A stretch of 64,000 nucleotides of DNA, from NCBI GenBank assembly GCA_015698285.1, contig CP048685.1, positions 248,001 through 312,000 of the forward strand, given 5' to 3'. The stretch comes from Candidatus Nitronauta litoralis. Lineage in GTDB: Bacteria; Nitrospinota; Nitrospinia; Nitrospinales; Nitrospinaceae. Shown in pieces: positions 54,184 to 63,684 of the stretch. Every line of letters starts with the position of its first letter. The stretch's first letter is position 1. Made by a program: the position numbers and the translations under genes. Below the pieces are notes generated by a model. It saw nothing but the letters and a program-made list of their open reading frames with translations. It had not been told where the DNA came from and ran no database searches.

Positions 54184-55137
54184 ATGGAATACCGCAAACT
54201 CGGTTCAAGTGATTTAAAGGTATCGGTCATCGGCTATGGGGCCTGGGGCATTGGCGGTGCCCCCTTCTGGAGCACCGAAGGTGATCATGCGTCCCTGTCT
54301 TCGATTAAAAAAGCCTTCGATCTAGGAGTTAATTTTTTTGATACCGCTCCGGTTTACGGTTTTGGTCATTCAGAACGGTTGATCGGACAGGCCCTGAAAC
54401 CGGTGCGAGACAAGGTCATCATCGCAACCAAATGCGGGCTTCTCTGGGATAAAGAACAACTTGGCTCCATTAAGAAAGTAGCGAAAGCTGACTCGATTTT
54501 TAAAGAAATCGACCAGAGTCTGGAACGCCTTGGCACTGACTATATCGACCTCTACCAGGTGCACTGGCCGGATGTCGACACTCCACAGGAAGAAACGATG
54601 CAGGCCTTATTAAAAATTCAGGAACAGGGTAAAATCCGGCATATCGGAGTCAGCAATTACAGTGTCCAACAGATGGAAGAGTGCCTGAAGGTAGGCCCCA
54701 TTGTTTCACTCCAGCCTGAGTACAGTCTTCTTCAACGAAAAATTGAAAACGAAACGGTGCCGTTTTGCCTGGAAAACGATATTGGGATCATTGCTTACAG
54801 CCCACTGGCTTCCGGTGTGTTGACAGGAAAATACGACAAATCCACTCGATTCAAAGACTGGCGCGGTAAAGGCATCCTGGGTGAATTCACAGGAGAAGCG
54901 TTTGTGCGCAACATACAAAAAGTTGATCGGTTAAAAGAAATTGCCGGGGACCTGGGAAAAACCTGTGGGCAAACCGCGATCAACTGGGTGTTGCAACAGC
55001 CCGGGTTGGCTACGGCTTTGGTTGGCGTGAAGAACCCCAGGCAAATGGAAGATAATATCGAAGCAGTTGGCTGGACGGCCCCGGAAAATACTTCAAGCGA
55101 AATCGATCAACTGTTTACTCAAACGACAAACAGTTAG
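54184..55137 (+). CDS. Aldo/keto reductase
   Basis: The 317-residue protein has the tetrad Asp and Tyr in F-D-T-A-P-V-Y-G (near 52-59), Lys in A-T-K-C-G near 82 and His in Q-V-H-W-P near 122. It is a second paralogue of AKR in this window. It has no obvious operon partner: a 186-base gap precedes it and a convergent gene follows. Substrate unknown. Confidence 0.88.
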   Translation: MEYRKLGSSDLKVSVIGYGAWGIGGAPFWSTEGDHASLSSIKKAFDLGVNFFDTAPVYGFGHSERLIGQALKPVRDKVIIATKCGLLWDKEQLGSIKKVAKADSIFKEIDQSLERLGTDYIDLYQVHWPDVDTPQEETMQALLKIQEQGKIRHIGVSNYSVQQMEECLKVGPIVSLQPEYSLLQRKIENETVPFCLENDIGIIAYSPLASGVLTGKYDKSTRFKDWRGKGILGEFTGEAFVRNIQKVDRLKEIAGDLGKTCGQTAINWVLQQPGLATALVGVKNPRQMEDNIEAVGWTAPENTSSEIDQLFTQTTNS

Positions 55138-55169
55138 AAATTTAATCAGCCAACCTTTATTTATTTTAC

Positions 55170-55835
55170 TCAGGGCTTGATCAAAAGGCCTGGCCCGTGG
55201 GGAATATTCTCATTTCCGGTCCAGTGCTGTTTCTGACGCTGATAGGCCAGACTCAGTTCTTCGGCATTATACTTCAGGTTTTCCAGCTGACCGACTAGTT
55301 CAGGATTTTTGTCTGCAAGGGGGATCACCGCTTCATCCAGGGTTCGCAGGACTTCAGATAATTTTTGCTCTTTCAAATAAAAGGTCGTCTGTTCCCGTTC
55401 CAGTTTGCCCATTTGTTTTTTCAAATCCCCTATATCACCTTTAAGGCTCCTTTCCATCGCATCAATATTGGCCTGGGTGAGGTTTTGAAGGTGGTTCAGG
55501 TTATTCTGAAAACTTTCCAACTGGGCCTTGTAAAGCGCATTACTGGAGTAAAAGAACGCCACCATCAACACCACCATCCCGGTGTACAGCATGATTTTCA
55601 ATACAGTCGTTTCCCGTTTCCGGGCTTCCAGGTTTAACGAGACCGACCGTAATTCATCGCCGAAGCTTTGGAGATGAGATTGTAATTCCAGAGCACGCTG
55701 TTCCAGCAGTCTGGCTGACTCGTTTACCTCAGGAGGCTTTACAGACTTCGGTTCTGGTTCAGGGGCCGGTTTTTTTTCCGGAGATTCTTTGGGTTTTTCT
55801 TCAGGGGCTGGTTCAGTAGATTCAGTTTCACTCAT
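55170..55835 (-). CDS. Single-pass membrane protein with Pro/Glu/Lys-rich and coiled-coil regions
   Basis: The 221-residue protein has a Pro/Glu/Lys-rich N-terminus (1-38), one transmembrane helix (about 79-100) and a coiled-coil C-terminal part (about 105-170). No named family was recognised. It lies 28 bases downstream of the prepilin peptidase gene and may share its transcript. Confidence 0.6.
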   Translation of the reverse strand: MSETESTEPAPEEKPKESPEKKPAPEPEPKSVKPPEVNESARLLEQRALELQSHLQSFGDELRSVSLNLEARKRETTVLKIMLYTGMVVLMVAFFYSSNALYKAQLESFQNNLNHLQNLTQANIDAMERSLKGDIGDLKKQMGKLEREQTTFYLKEQKLSEVLRTLDEAVIPLADKNPELVGQLENLKYNAEELSLAYQRQKQHWTGNENIPHGPGLLIKP

Positions 55836-55863
55836 GATCTTTTCTCCAGATGGAGGCGATGCG

Positions 55864-56658
55864 CTATTGTTTCATACCCGCGTACTCAAGGTAAAGGTCG
55901 ATCAACTCATTTCCGAAAAAAATCGACAACAGGGTTGCCAGCACTAAAAAGGGCCCGAAGGGAATCCGGGTAAGAAATTTTATACGTTTTACAGACATTC
56001 CCAGTGCGCCAAACAACGCGCCAAGAAGAGAGCCTCCAAAGATGACCACCATCACCTGTTGCCAACCCAAAAAAGCTCCTGCAGCCGCAATGTATTTTAT
56101 ATCTCCGCCACCCATGCCCTGCACCCCGCGTGTACGCTGATACACTTCAGCAAGTAGGAGAAAGCTGCCTCCGCCAACAAGAAGGCCAATCAGCGAATCG
56201 GCCCATCCATGGAGCCAGCTCCCGGCCGCGAGTCCGTAAACTATCCCAGGTAACGTAATCCTGTCTGGAATGATCTGGTGCTCTATGTCGATCATGGTGA
56301 TGATCACCAATGGCGGCATGATGATCAGGTGCAGTAGACTTTCTATCGTGGCTCCAAATTTCCACACAACTGCAGCCATCAGCAACCCGGTAACCGTCTC
56401 AACAATCGGGTACTGAATCGATATTGGTTCCTTGCACGCCCTGCATTTTCCACCCAGAATCAGGTAACTGAGTACAGGAATGTTGTCGATCGCGGAGATG
56501 GGGCTTTTACACTTGGGGCAGTTGGAAGGTGGGTAGGCCACCGATTCCCTTTTAGGCATGCGGGCGATACACACGTTGGAAAAACTGCCAAACAGCATCC
56601 CCATGATCATTGCTGCAAACACCCACAACCATTGGGGAACCAGTTCAAAAGCCGTCAT
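55864..56658 (-). CDS. pilD: Prepilin peptidase (A24 family)
   Basis: The 264-residue polytopic protein cleaves and N-methylates type IV prepilins or pseudopilins. It has the C-P-K-C and C-R-A-C zinc-binding pairs (about 47-50 and 72-75) and the catalytic aspartates in M-I-D-I-E-H near 123 and G-G-G-D-I-K-Y near 185. No pilin genes are adjacent. Confidence 0.93.
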   Translation of the reverse strand: MTAFELVPQWLWVFAAMIMGMLFGSFSNVCIARMPKRESVAYPPSNCPKCKSPISAIDNIPVLSYLILGGKCRACKEPISIQYPIVETVTGLLMAAVVWKFGATIESLLHLIIMPPLVIITMIDIEHQIIPDRITLPGIVYGLAAGSWLHGWADSLIGLLVGGGSFLLLAEVYQRTRGVQGMGGGDIKYIAAAGAFLGWQQVMVVIFGGSLLGALFGALGMSVKRIKFLTRIPFGPFLVLATLLSIFFGNELIDLYLEYAGMKQ

Positions 56659-56693
56659 ATAAAAAAACTCTCCGGAAAATTCCTGATTCTATT

Positions 56694-57164
56694 TTAAGGC
56701 AATAATTCCTTCACTGTGCGATACACAGTTTCGGCTGCGAATCCTTTACGCCCCAGAAAGCCGGCCAATCGACGTTTTACCGTCTGGGCTGGCAAACCTT
56801 CCCAGGCAGGCAGTTTTTTTTCAGCGCAATCGCGGGCGAGTTGAAACTCATCAAATTCCATGAACAAGGTATCCAGAACCTGATCGATAATGTGCTCATC
56901 CACCCCTTTGTTGACCAGCTCGTATCGCAGGCGAAACCGGCCCATGCCCCTCGATTCGATCCGGCTCCGGGAAAATTGCATCGAAAACCGGGCATCATCC
57001 AGGTAACCCAGACCCGCCAGATATTGAACGGTCTCATCAATTACTTTAACGGAAAAATCTTTCTTCGCAAGGTAAGCACGCATTTCACTGACACTCCGGT
57101 CCCGGTAACCCAGGTAACGCAGAGCCGCTCTTTTTGCATGCTTTCCGATATCATCTCCGGTCAT
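56694..57164 (-). CDS. recX: Regulatory protein RecX
   Basis: RecX inhibits RecA filament growth. The 156-residue protein has tandem three-helix repeats with A-A-L-R-Y-L-G-Y-R-D-R-S near 12-23 and G-M-G-R-F-R-L-R-Y-E-L near 73. Its start lies 12 bases past the recA stop, so the two are cotranscribed. Confidence 0.9.
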   Translation of the reverse strand: MTGDDIGKHAKRAALRYLGYRDRSVSEMRAYLAKKDFSVKVIDETVQYLAGLGYLDDARFSMQFSRSRIESRGMGRFRLRYELVNKGVDEHIIDQVLDTLFMEFDEFQLARDCAEKKLPAWEGLPAQTVKRRLAGFLGRKGFAAETVYRTVKELLP

Positions 57165-57176
57165 ACCCGGGCCTTA

Positions 57177-58274
57177 TCAGGAAGCTCCGGATTGGGTTTT
57201 TTTTCCACGGCGTTTTGGCTCTTCTGCCGGTGATGCCTTATCTTCACCATCACCTCCGGCATCCGCAGAATCATCCTTTATTAACCCTAAACGTTTACGC
57301 AATTCGGTTTCAATCTCCGCAAAGATATCCGGGTTTTCCAGTAGGAAGTTTTTGGAATTTTCCCGACCCTGCCCGATACGCTGGTCCTTATAGGAAAACC
57401 AGGTGCCACTCTTGTTTATGATTTCATGGGTAACGCCCAGATCCAGCAGGTCACCTACCAGGGAAATGCCCTTGCCGTAGATGATATCGAATTCACAATC
57501 CTTGAATGGGGGAGCCAGCTTGTTTTTAACCACCTTCACGCGGGTCCGATTACCGATGACTTTGTCGGCATCCTTCAAAGCCGCAATCCTGCGAATATCA
57601 ATCCGCATCGAAGAATAAAATTTCAGTGCGTTTCCACCGGTGGTAGTTTCCGGGCTGCCAAACATAACCCCGATTTTCATACGGATCTGGTTGATGAAAA
57701 TCAGGGCGGCATTCGATTTATTCACCACACCTGTGAGCTTTCGCATGGCCTGAGACATCAGCCGCGCCTGCAGACCCATGTGGCTGTCTCCCATATCCCC
57801 ATCCAGCTCCGCTTTAGGAACCAACGCTGCTACCGAGTCGACCACGATCACGTCCACCGCCCCCGAACGCACCAGCACCTCTGCAATTTCCAGCGTCTGT
57901 TCGCCCGTATCCGGCTGCGACAACAGCAAGTCATCCAGATTGACTCCAAGTGCTTCTGCATATTTAGGATCGAGCGCATGCTCTGCATCCACAAAGGCCG
58001 CGACACCGCCTGATTTCTGGGCCTCGGCAATAATATGAAGGGTGAGGCTTGTTTTACCTGAGGCTTCCGGTCCATAAATCTCCGTAATGCGGCCTTTGGG
58101 CACACCTCCAATACCAAGTGCGTTGTCAATCGCAATGGATCCGGTGGAGATCACCGGAATACCCTCTTGCGCCTGGGCCTTTCCCAACCGCATGATTGCC
58201 CCCTTGCCAAACTGCTTTTCTATCTGGGAAAACGCAAGTTCCAGGGCTTTATCCCGATTATCATCACCCGCCAT
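57177..58274 (-). CDS. recA: Recombinase RecA
   Basis: RecA forms filaments on single-stranded DNA for recombination and SOS induction. The 365-residue protein has G-P-E-A-S-G-K-T-S near 67-75, V-V-D-S-V-A-A-L near 140-147 and the L1/L2 DNA-binding loops. An acidic and Lys-rich C-terminal tail extends past residue 335. GGAG is seven bases upstream. The order is thpR, recA, recX. Confidence 0.98.
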   Translation of the reverse strand: MAGDDNRDKALELAFSQIEKQFGKGAIMRLGKAQAQEGIPVISTGSIAIDNALGIGGVPKGRITEIYGPEASGKTSLTLHIIAEAQKSGGVAAFVDAEHALDPKYAEALGVNLDDLLLSQPDTGEQTLEIAEVLVRSGAVDVIVVDSVAALVPKAELDGDMGDSHMGLQARLMSQAMRKLTGVVNKSNAALIFINQIRMKIGVMFGSPETTTGGNALKFYSSMRIDIRRIAALKDADKVIGNRTRVKVVKNKLAPPFKDCEFDIIYGKGISLVGDLLDLGVTHEIINKSGTWFSYKDQRIGQGRENSKNFLLENPDIFAEIETELRKRLGLIKDDSADAGGDGEDKASPAEEPKRRGKKTQSGAS

Positions 58275-58303
58275 GGTTATCTCCTTTTTTCTAATGATTT
58301 AAT

Positions 58304-58891
58304 TTACTTTATATTTGGCAGCGAATCTCCCAGTGGGAGTGCCTTTAAATTGATGTATCGCGATCCTTCCGGGGTGAGTTCACTCTTATACAAAACGATC
58401 CCGGTCACAGAAACCGTCACCTGCTCAATTGATTCTCCGGATACTACCCTTTCCTTTAAAGCCCTTACATTTTTCCGGGACTTGATTCTGCCAACAGTCA
58501 GATGCGGCGAAAAGGGACGAGCTTCTGGTTCAAATCCGATTCTGCTCAACTCCATCTCTACCTTCTGGTGCAAAAACTTCAGGCGGTTTTCCGCGTCCTT
58601 CAGACCAACCCAAATAACGCGCGGAGCTCCTTTTCCGGGAAACAGTCCGATTTTTCCAAGTGACAGGGAAAAAGGTTTAGAGGATAAAGTTGCCTTAGCC
58701 AAGGCAGAGGACACTTCAGGAACCCGGTCAGGGTCGATGTTTCCAAGAAACTTAAGGGTTAAGTGAACGTTTTCCGGTCGAACCCAGGAGGCTTTCAAGT
58801 CGAGGGGCAGGAAACGGCGTTGCACCGCGGCGATCACCTTTCGGGCCGGGGAAGGTATGTCGATAGCGACAAACGTCCGGATCGCGTGCAC
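58304..58891 (-). CDS. thpR: RNA 2',3'-cyclic phosphodiesterase
   Basis: The 195-residue 2H-superfamily enzyme has two H-x-T-x motifs: H-L-T-L-K-F-L-G near 44-51 and H-L-T-V-G-R near 130-135. Members hydrolyse 2',3'-cyclic phosphates on RNA or ligate 2'-5' ends. It starts with GTG at 58891 and precedes recA by 29 bases, a common arrangement. Confidence 0.9.
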   Translation of the reverse strand: MHAIRTFVAIDIPSPARKVIAAVQRRFLPLDLKASWVRPENVHLTLKFLGNIDPDRVPEVSSALAKATLSSKPFSLSLGKIGLFPGKGAPRVIWVGLKDAENRLKFLHQKVEMELSRIGFEPEARPFSPHLTVGRIKSRKNVRALKERVVSGESIEQVTVSVTGIVLYKSELTPEGSRYINLKALPLGDSLPNIK

Positions 58892-58970
58892 AGTTTACAA
58901 ACGCCCTATGGCCTTGTCAAACCGAATTCCGACAGCCCGGAAGCGCCTGATTTAAAGCGTTTTAAAGGGG

Positions 58971-60077
58971 TCATCCCGGAATGTCCGGTTCCTTGATTTC
59001 CAGCTTCTTGCCTGCTGGAAAGTCGGCAATGTGAAGTGTCGATGTCGGGTAGGCGAACTCGACTCCTTCATTTTGAATTATGTCGATTATTTTTAACAAA
59101 ACATCCTGCTTCACTTCATGAAACCGGATCCAGTTGGTGGTTTTAGTAAACGTGTAGATAAAAAAGTCGAGTGAGGACGGCGCAAAATTATTAAAATTCA
59201 CTATCAGGGTTTTGGTGGTATCGATGTCTTCATGTTCCATCAACATGGTTTTGACGCGATCGATGATCAACCCCATTTTGCCGGCATCCTCATAACGGAT
59301 ACCGATGGTCTCCTTTATACGACGGTTGCTCATGCGCGAGGGGTTTTCAACTGCAATATTATTGAAAACAGAATTGGGCACGTAAAGCGGGCGCTTGTCG
59401 AACGTACGGACCATTGTCAATCGCCAGCCTATTTTTTCAATGGTGCCTTCGATATCCCGGTCAGGGGAACGCACCCAGTCTCCAACGGAAAAGGGCCGAT
59501 CCAGATAAATCATCAGTCCGCCAAAAAAATTGGCCAGCAGGTCCCTGGCCGCAAAACCAACGGCAATACCACCGACACCACCAAAGGCCAGCACACCGGA
59601 AATACTGTAGCCAAGCGTTTGCAACCCTACCAGAATCGTGGTGATAATGACCGAAATCCGTAACAACTTGGAAATCGCATCCACAGTAGTGTGGTCAAAA
59701 TCACTGTCTGAAGCTTTGAGGTTTTCCTCCGCTCCCGCAATGATCCGGATCATGACCCAGGCCATTGCCGCCACCACCGCCACATCGCGAATGGGTTCTA
59801 CCGCAGAGAAAATAACAGCCTTGGTAGCATCCTGGATGATCACCATGGCCATGTACAACCCCCCTACCCAGATCACCAGGGATAGGGGTCGACGGATAGC
59901 CCTGACAAATATATCGTCCCAGGAGTTTTTGGTTTTCTCCAGACGAATCTGTAATTTCCCCAGCAACTTGCGCTGAATAAATTCCAACACCAGAGCTGCC
60001 AGAATTACGATGAACACCTGCAGGACATAACCGTTGTCCTTTTTCAGGTAGACGAGGATTTCTTGAAACTGTTCCAT
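58971..60077 (-). CDS. Mechanosensitive channel, MscS family
   Basis: The 368-residue protein has about five N-terminal membrane segments and the MscS pore helix G-G-V-G-G-I-A-V-G-F-A-A-R-D-L-L-A-N (about 171-188), then the beta domain with F-S-V-G-D-W-V near 205 and V-P-N-S-V-F-N-N near 244. It opens under membrane tension and relieves osmotic stress. Confidence 0.9.
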   Translation of the reverse strand: MEQFQEILVYLKKDNGYVLQVFIVILAALVLEFIQRKLLGKLQIRLEKTKNSWDDIFVRAIRRPLSLVIWVGGLYMAMVIIQDATKAVIFSAVEPIRDVAVVAAMAWVMIRIIAGAEENLKASDSDFDHTTVDAISKLLRISVIITTILVGLQTLGYSISGVLAFGGVGGIAVGFAARDLLANFFGGLMIYLDRPFSVGDWVRSPDRDIEGTIEKIGWRLTMVRTFDKRPLYVPNSVFNNIAVENPSRMSNRRIKETIGIRYEDAGKMGLIIDRVKTMLMEHEDIDTTKTLIVNFNNFAPSSLDFFIYTFTKTTNWIRFHEVKQDVLLKIIDIIQNEGVEFAYPTSTLHIADFPAGKKLEIKEPDIPG

Positions 60078-60310
60078 GGTGAATTTTTACCCTGAAGGGT
60101 GATAAACGTTTAATATTATCAGGGATGGAATTAAAGGGCACCACTAAAAATAGCGTTTCCCTCAAAGCTTTATATCAGGTGTTAACGGCAGGAGGATGTA
60201 TATGAAAGGTTCTTACTTGGAGTGATGTTTTAAGATTTGGAGAATTCTTCTATAAAATGAATGGATTGCAACTGTTTCTAACCAACTCGGAGAATACCGG
60301 GTTCTTTCGG

Positions 60311-60670
60311 TCAGAATTCTTTAACAAATCGCGGCTGTTTGCGTTTCGAAGCCTCTTTTTCCTTTTGCATTTCTTTCAGCTTTTTGGATTTAATCCGTGC
60401 CAGGGTGAATAACTCTTCCATATCCAGAGGACCGGGCAAAAATTCATCAGGAACCTCTACTTCATCCCGTTTCCACAATTTTCTGGCAGAATTGAGAAAA
60501 CCAGACCAGATATTTTCCCCGACCTGTGGACGCGAGCGAAGCGCCTGCTTCACCATCTGGCGCTTGATGACTTCTTTAAAAACCTGAGGGGAAATTTCCC
60601 CGGACATCAGCTTTCGTTTTAATATGCGAAGACCCCTTGGGTCCAGCGCGGCACTCAACCCCTGATTCAT
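60311..60670 (-). CDS. Conserved small hypothetical protein
   Basis: The 119-residue protein is basic and helical (R-I-L-K-R-K-L-M-S-G-E and L-K-E-M-Q-K-E-K-E-A-S-K-R-K) with no recognised domain. The ATG at 60670 is preferred because AAGGAG lies just upstream; a longer frame to 60754 lacks this. It is divergent from the secreted protein gene at 60815. Confidence 0.5.
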   Translation of the reverse strand: MNQGLSAALDPRGLRILKRKLMSGEISPQVFKEVIKRQMVKQALRSRPQVGENIWSGFLNSARKLWKRDEVEVPDEFLPGPLDMEELFTLARIKSKKLKEMQKEKEASKRKQPRFVKEF

Positions 60671-60814
60671 AATCGGCTCCTTGGGATAGCTTTGACAGAC
60701 AATTTTTTGGCGCATTTCGATCGAATACATTAAAATTAGCAAACATTGTGCCAACTGATTCGACTCAAAGACAAATCACCTGAACTCCAATCAAAATAAG
60801 GCTTCCAGCAATCA

Positions 60815-61219
60815 ATGCCCTTTTATAACAACCAAACCCGAAACAATTTTCCGACGATTCCTGCCCTCTTCCTGCTCCTTTTTTTCCTGGTTGCGTTCGG
60901 GCCATCTCCCGCCTTTGGTGGCGACAAGCAATCCCGCAAGCTATGGAAATCGCTGACTTATTTAAAAAGTGTACCGGAAATTTCCTGGATTGAGGTTGAC
61001 GGCAAGAACATCATCCTGGGATGGAATGGTTATCCACCCAATTTTTCCAGAATCAACAGGACCGCAGCCAAAAAGGTCAGCCGGAAAGTACGTGGAGAAA
61101 TTAAAGTCTATAGCGTGAAAGAACACTTGAAGGGCTGGCGCCCTAAAAAAGACGCACTCGCACATCTGTGCCACAGTCTGGGGGAGGGAGGACGGCTGAA
61201 GTTCACCAATTGCAGATGA
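60815..61219 (+). CDS. Small secreted protein, function unknown
   Basis: The 134-residue protein has an N-terminal signal peptide (about 12-35, ending P-A-F-G-G) and a short mature domain with W-I-E-V-D-G-K-N-I near 60 and two Cys near the C-terminus. It resembles no family I recall. It converges on the phosphorylase gene. Confidence 0.6.
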   Translation: MPFYNNQTRNNFPTIPALFLLLFFLVAFGPSPAFGGDKQSRKLWKSLTYLKSVPEISWIEVDGKNIILGWNGYPPNFSRINRTAAKKVSRKVRGEIKVYSVKEHLKGWRPKKDALAHLCHSLGEGGRLKFTNCR

Positions 61220-61230
61220 TGGGATCTAAA

Positions 61231-62007
61231 TTATTTTAATTTTCTTAAAAATTCAGCGAGGAATTCGGTGAGATTTTTGGTGGCGAGTCGGGATTGATTG
61301 CGCAGCGACAAGGCGTGTTTTAAATCTCCGGGATGAGTCAATACATGCCATCCCGCTTTAAGAAAGTCGGGCTCTCCAGATTCTTTGACCAGATGAGTGA
61401 GGTCCACCAGCTCCTGCTGGGCGGTATCGCTGATCGCGCGGATGGATAAAATCGACATCGCCTCGAGCCTCGCATGCTCGACCAGATCAAACGTTTCCAT
61501 ATCGACAGCCAACGCCTGGTGATCGCGCGCCAACGCCTGCTTGTCTTCCGGACGACTGACCACTTCATCAACTGTCATGAGGGCTCCCCGGTGCAATGCC
61601 GTGTCCGGTGGACACGACAACACCATCGCCTGTGAAACCAAGGCGGGATCCAGTGGGATAACCCTAAAAGGCTCCGACTTTTCTTCGCCAGCAGGTTCAG
61701 TCGAGTTTAACCGTAAAACACGGTCGGCGAGAACCAGGTCACCAAGTTTGAGTTCGGGGTCGGTCCCTCCTGCATAACCCACAGACAACACCAGCACCAC
61801 CGGGAACTGGGCCAAAGCCTTTTTCAGAGCATCCAGAGCGCGCCCTGACCCAACACCGGTGCGCACCAGCAACAGGCCATACCCCTCCCACTCTCCTTCA
61901 AATACGGTGACCGATCTCCAGACATGCTTGCGCTCGATTTTCATGCGCTGCTTGATGCCTGCGATCTCATCCGACACCGCGGCTAAAATACAAATGAACG
62001 CTTTCAT
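61231..62007 (-). CDS. Nucleoside phosphorylase-superfamily protein
   Basis: The 258-residue protein has features of the PNP/MTAN fold: V-R-T-G-V-G-S-G-R-A near 50, S-V-G-Y-A-G-G near 76 and D-M-E-T near 168 with R-A-I-S-D near 188-192. Relatives cleave purine nucleosides; a subgroup (HpnG) is linked to hopanoid synthesis. With squalene/phytoene synthase in the window, an HpnG-like role is possible but unproven. Confidence 0.75.
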   Translation of the reverse strand: MKAFICILAAVSDEIAGIKQRMKIERKHVWRSVTVFEGEWEGYGLLLVRTGVGSGRALDALKKALAQFPVVLVLSVGYAGGTDPELKLGDLVLADRVLRLNSTEPAGEEKSEPFRVIPLDPALVSQAMVLSCPPDTALHRGALMTVDEVVSRPEDKQALARDHQALAVDMETFDLVEHARLEAMSILSIRAISDTAQQELVDLTHLVKESGEPDFLKAGWHVLTHPGDLKHALSLRNQSRLATKNLTEFLAEFLRKLK

Positions 62008-62312
62008 GCGGTGATTGTACTGGCTTCCAGGAAAAAATAAAATATCAATTCCCCCTCCTTAACAAAGGAGGGGGTACGGGGGAGATTGTATTAAGCACCC
62101 CTCCCATACCCTCCCCTTAAAAGGGGAGGGAAGCCAGAAAGAACTTTTTTCAAGGAATCTCCAAGTTCCCCGCTTGTACAACTTATGTAACAGCCCCCCT
62201 TCGACAGGCTCAGGGTGACATTTTTTGCCCACTCAAACAAAAAACCATAATAATTTTCACTAAACTGACCTAAACATGATAGGGTCATCCACCCTAAAGA
62301 AAATGGAACAAC
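62008..62312. repeat. Intergenic palindromic-repeat block before rlmD
   Basis: This 305-base gap has two perfect 10-bp C-rich hairpins: CCCCCTCCTT / AAGGAGGGGG (62051-62074, loop AACA) and CCCTCCCCTT / AAGGGGAGGG (62109-62130, loop AA). A half-repeat CCTTCGACAGGCTCAGGG (62199-62216) lies downstream. The rlmD promoter is presumably after 62220. No gene was seen. Confidence 0.75.
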
Positions 62313-63683
62313 ATGCCAAAACCCACGTCAAATATTCCGGTCACCGTCGGCGACCAGCTTGAAGTCGAAGTCGAGACACTCAACTCGTCAGGCGATGGTA
62401 TTGCCCGCGTCGATGGATTCACCGTGTTCGTTCCACAGGGCCTGCCGGGTGACCAGTGTAAGATCGAAATAACCAAAACCGCCAACCGCTACAGCGTGGC
62501 GCGGGTTATTGAAAGAACCGCTCCGGGACCACATCGCATCGACTCTCCCTGCCCTGTTTTTCCCGAGTGTGGCGGTTGCCGTCTGCAGGATCTAAACTAC
62601 GAACAGCAACTATACTTCAAAGCCGGAGTCGTAAAAGACAATCTTAAGCACATTGGAAAGATCGATTGGCCTGAGCCGATCAAAGCCATCCCGGCTATCC
62701 CGGTTTATGGCTATCGCAATAAAGGCAGCTTTGCACTGGAAGGACGAGGCAAAAACCTTGGCATAGGTTTTTTCAAAACAGGCACGCATGAAGTGGTCGA
62801 CTCCGCTACATGCGACACGTTGATGGAACCGGTCAATGCCGTCAAGGAATGGCTGCGCAGTCTGATCTCCTACCATCACGTTTCGATCTACGACGAAACG
62901 AAGCACATGGGATTTTTAAGGAACCTCGTCATCCGGCATTCACCGACAACCGGGCAATCACTGGTCGGGCTGGTCACGACGCGCGGGATATTCAAGAAAC
63001 GGTTTTTACCGGATCTGACCAAGGAGTCGGATTTGAAACGGCTGGGTATTGTTGGCATTCTGCAAAATTTCAATGCACAGAAAAGCAATTTCATCCTGGG
63101 TTCAAAAAGTAAACCGCTTTGGGGACGCGAATACCTCGAAGACAACCTGGTCGGTTTGAAGTTTAAAATTTCACTCGGCTCGTTCTTCCAGGTGAATCCG
63201 AACGAATCGATTAAACTTTACAAGCTGATCGAAGAATGGACCCATCTTGAAAAGGGACTGATCGTCGATGCCTACTGCGGCAATGGCGGCATCGCCCTGT
63301 GGCTGGCGCGCGCCGGCCGGAAAGTGCTTGGCATTGACGAGTTCGCACCTGCCATTGAGGATGCAAAAACAAGCGCCGGCTGGAACAAGTTAAACGAAGT
63401 CCAGTTTGAAGCGGGAACACTGGAAAGTCATTTGGAAGGTTTGAAGGAAAAGAACATCGGCACACTCATTGTCGATCCACCGCGCAAAGGGTTGTCGACC
63501 CATGTGGTCGAGACCATCCCGAAACTGAATCCGCCAAGACTGATCTACGTCTCGTGCAACCCCGCCACACTGGCACGCGATCTCGCCCTGCTGACTGATT
63601 ACAGCATCAAGGACATACGCGTCATCGACATGTTCCCCCAGACACCCCATATAGAGACAGCGGTGTTGCTGGAGAAAGTTTAA
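62313..63683 (+). CDS. rlmD: 23S rRNA (uracil-5-)-methyltransferase RlmD
   Basis: RlmD-type enzymes methylate a uracil (U1939 in E. coli) in 23S rRNA. The 456-residue protein has an N-terminal TRAM domain (to about 70), Fe-S cysteines in C-P-V-F-P-E-C-G-G-C (near 80-90), the SAM motif D-A-Y-C-G-N-G-G near 320 and the catalytic Cys in Y-V-S-C-N-P near 415. Family members RlmC, RlmD and RumA are hard to separate by eye. Confidence 0.88.
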   Translation: MPKPTSNIPVTVGDQLEVEVETLNSSGDGIARVDGFTVFVPQGLPGDQCKIEITKTANRYSVARVIERTAPGPHRIDSPCPVFPECGGCRLQDLNYEQQLYFKAGVVKDNLKHIGKIDWPEPIKAIPAIPVYGYRNKGSFALEGRGKNLGIGFFKTGTHEVVDSATCDTLMEPVNAVKEWLRSLISYHHVSIYDETKHMGFLRNLVIRHSPTTGQSLVGLVTTRGIFKKRFLPDLTKESDLKRLGIVGILQNFNAQKSNFILGSKSKPLWGREYLEDNLVGLKFKISLGSFFQVNPNESIKLYKLIEEWTHLEKGLIVDAYCGNGGIALWLARAGRKVLGIDEFAPAIEDAKTSAGWNKLNEVQFEAGTLESHLEGLKEKNIGTLIVDPPRKGLSTHVVETIPKLNPPRLIYVSCNPATLARDLALLTDYSIKDIRVIDMFPQTPHIETAVLLEKV

Positions 63684-63684
63684 A

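Noticed and set aside
60190-60225. AGGAGG followed by an eight-codon frame in the gap after the MscS gene
   Set aside because: The frame is only seven residues, with no conserved or downstream partner; probably chance.
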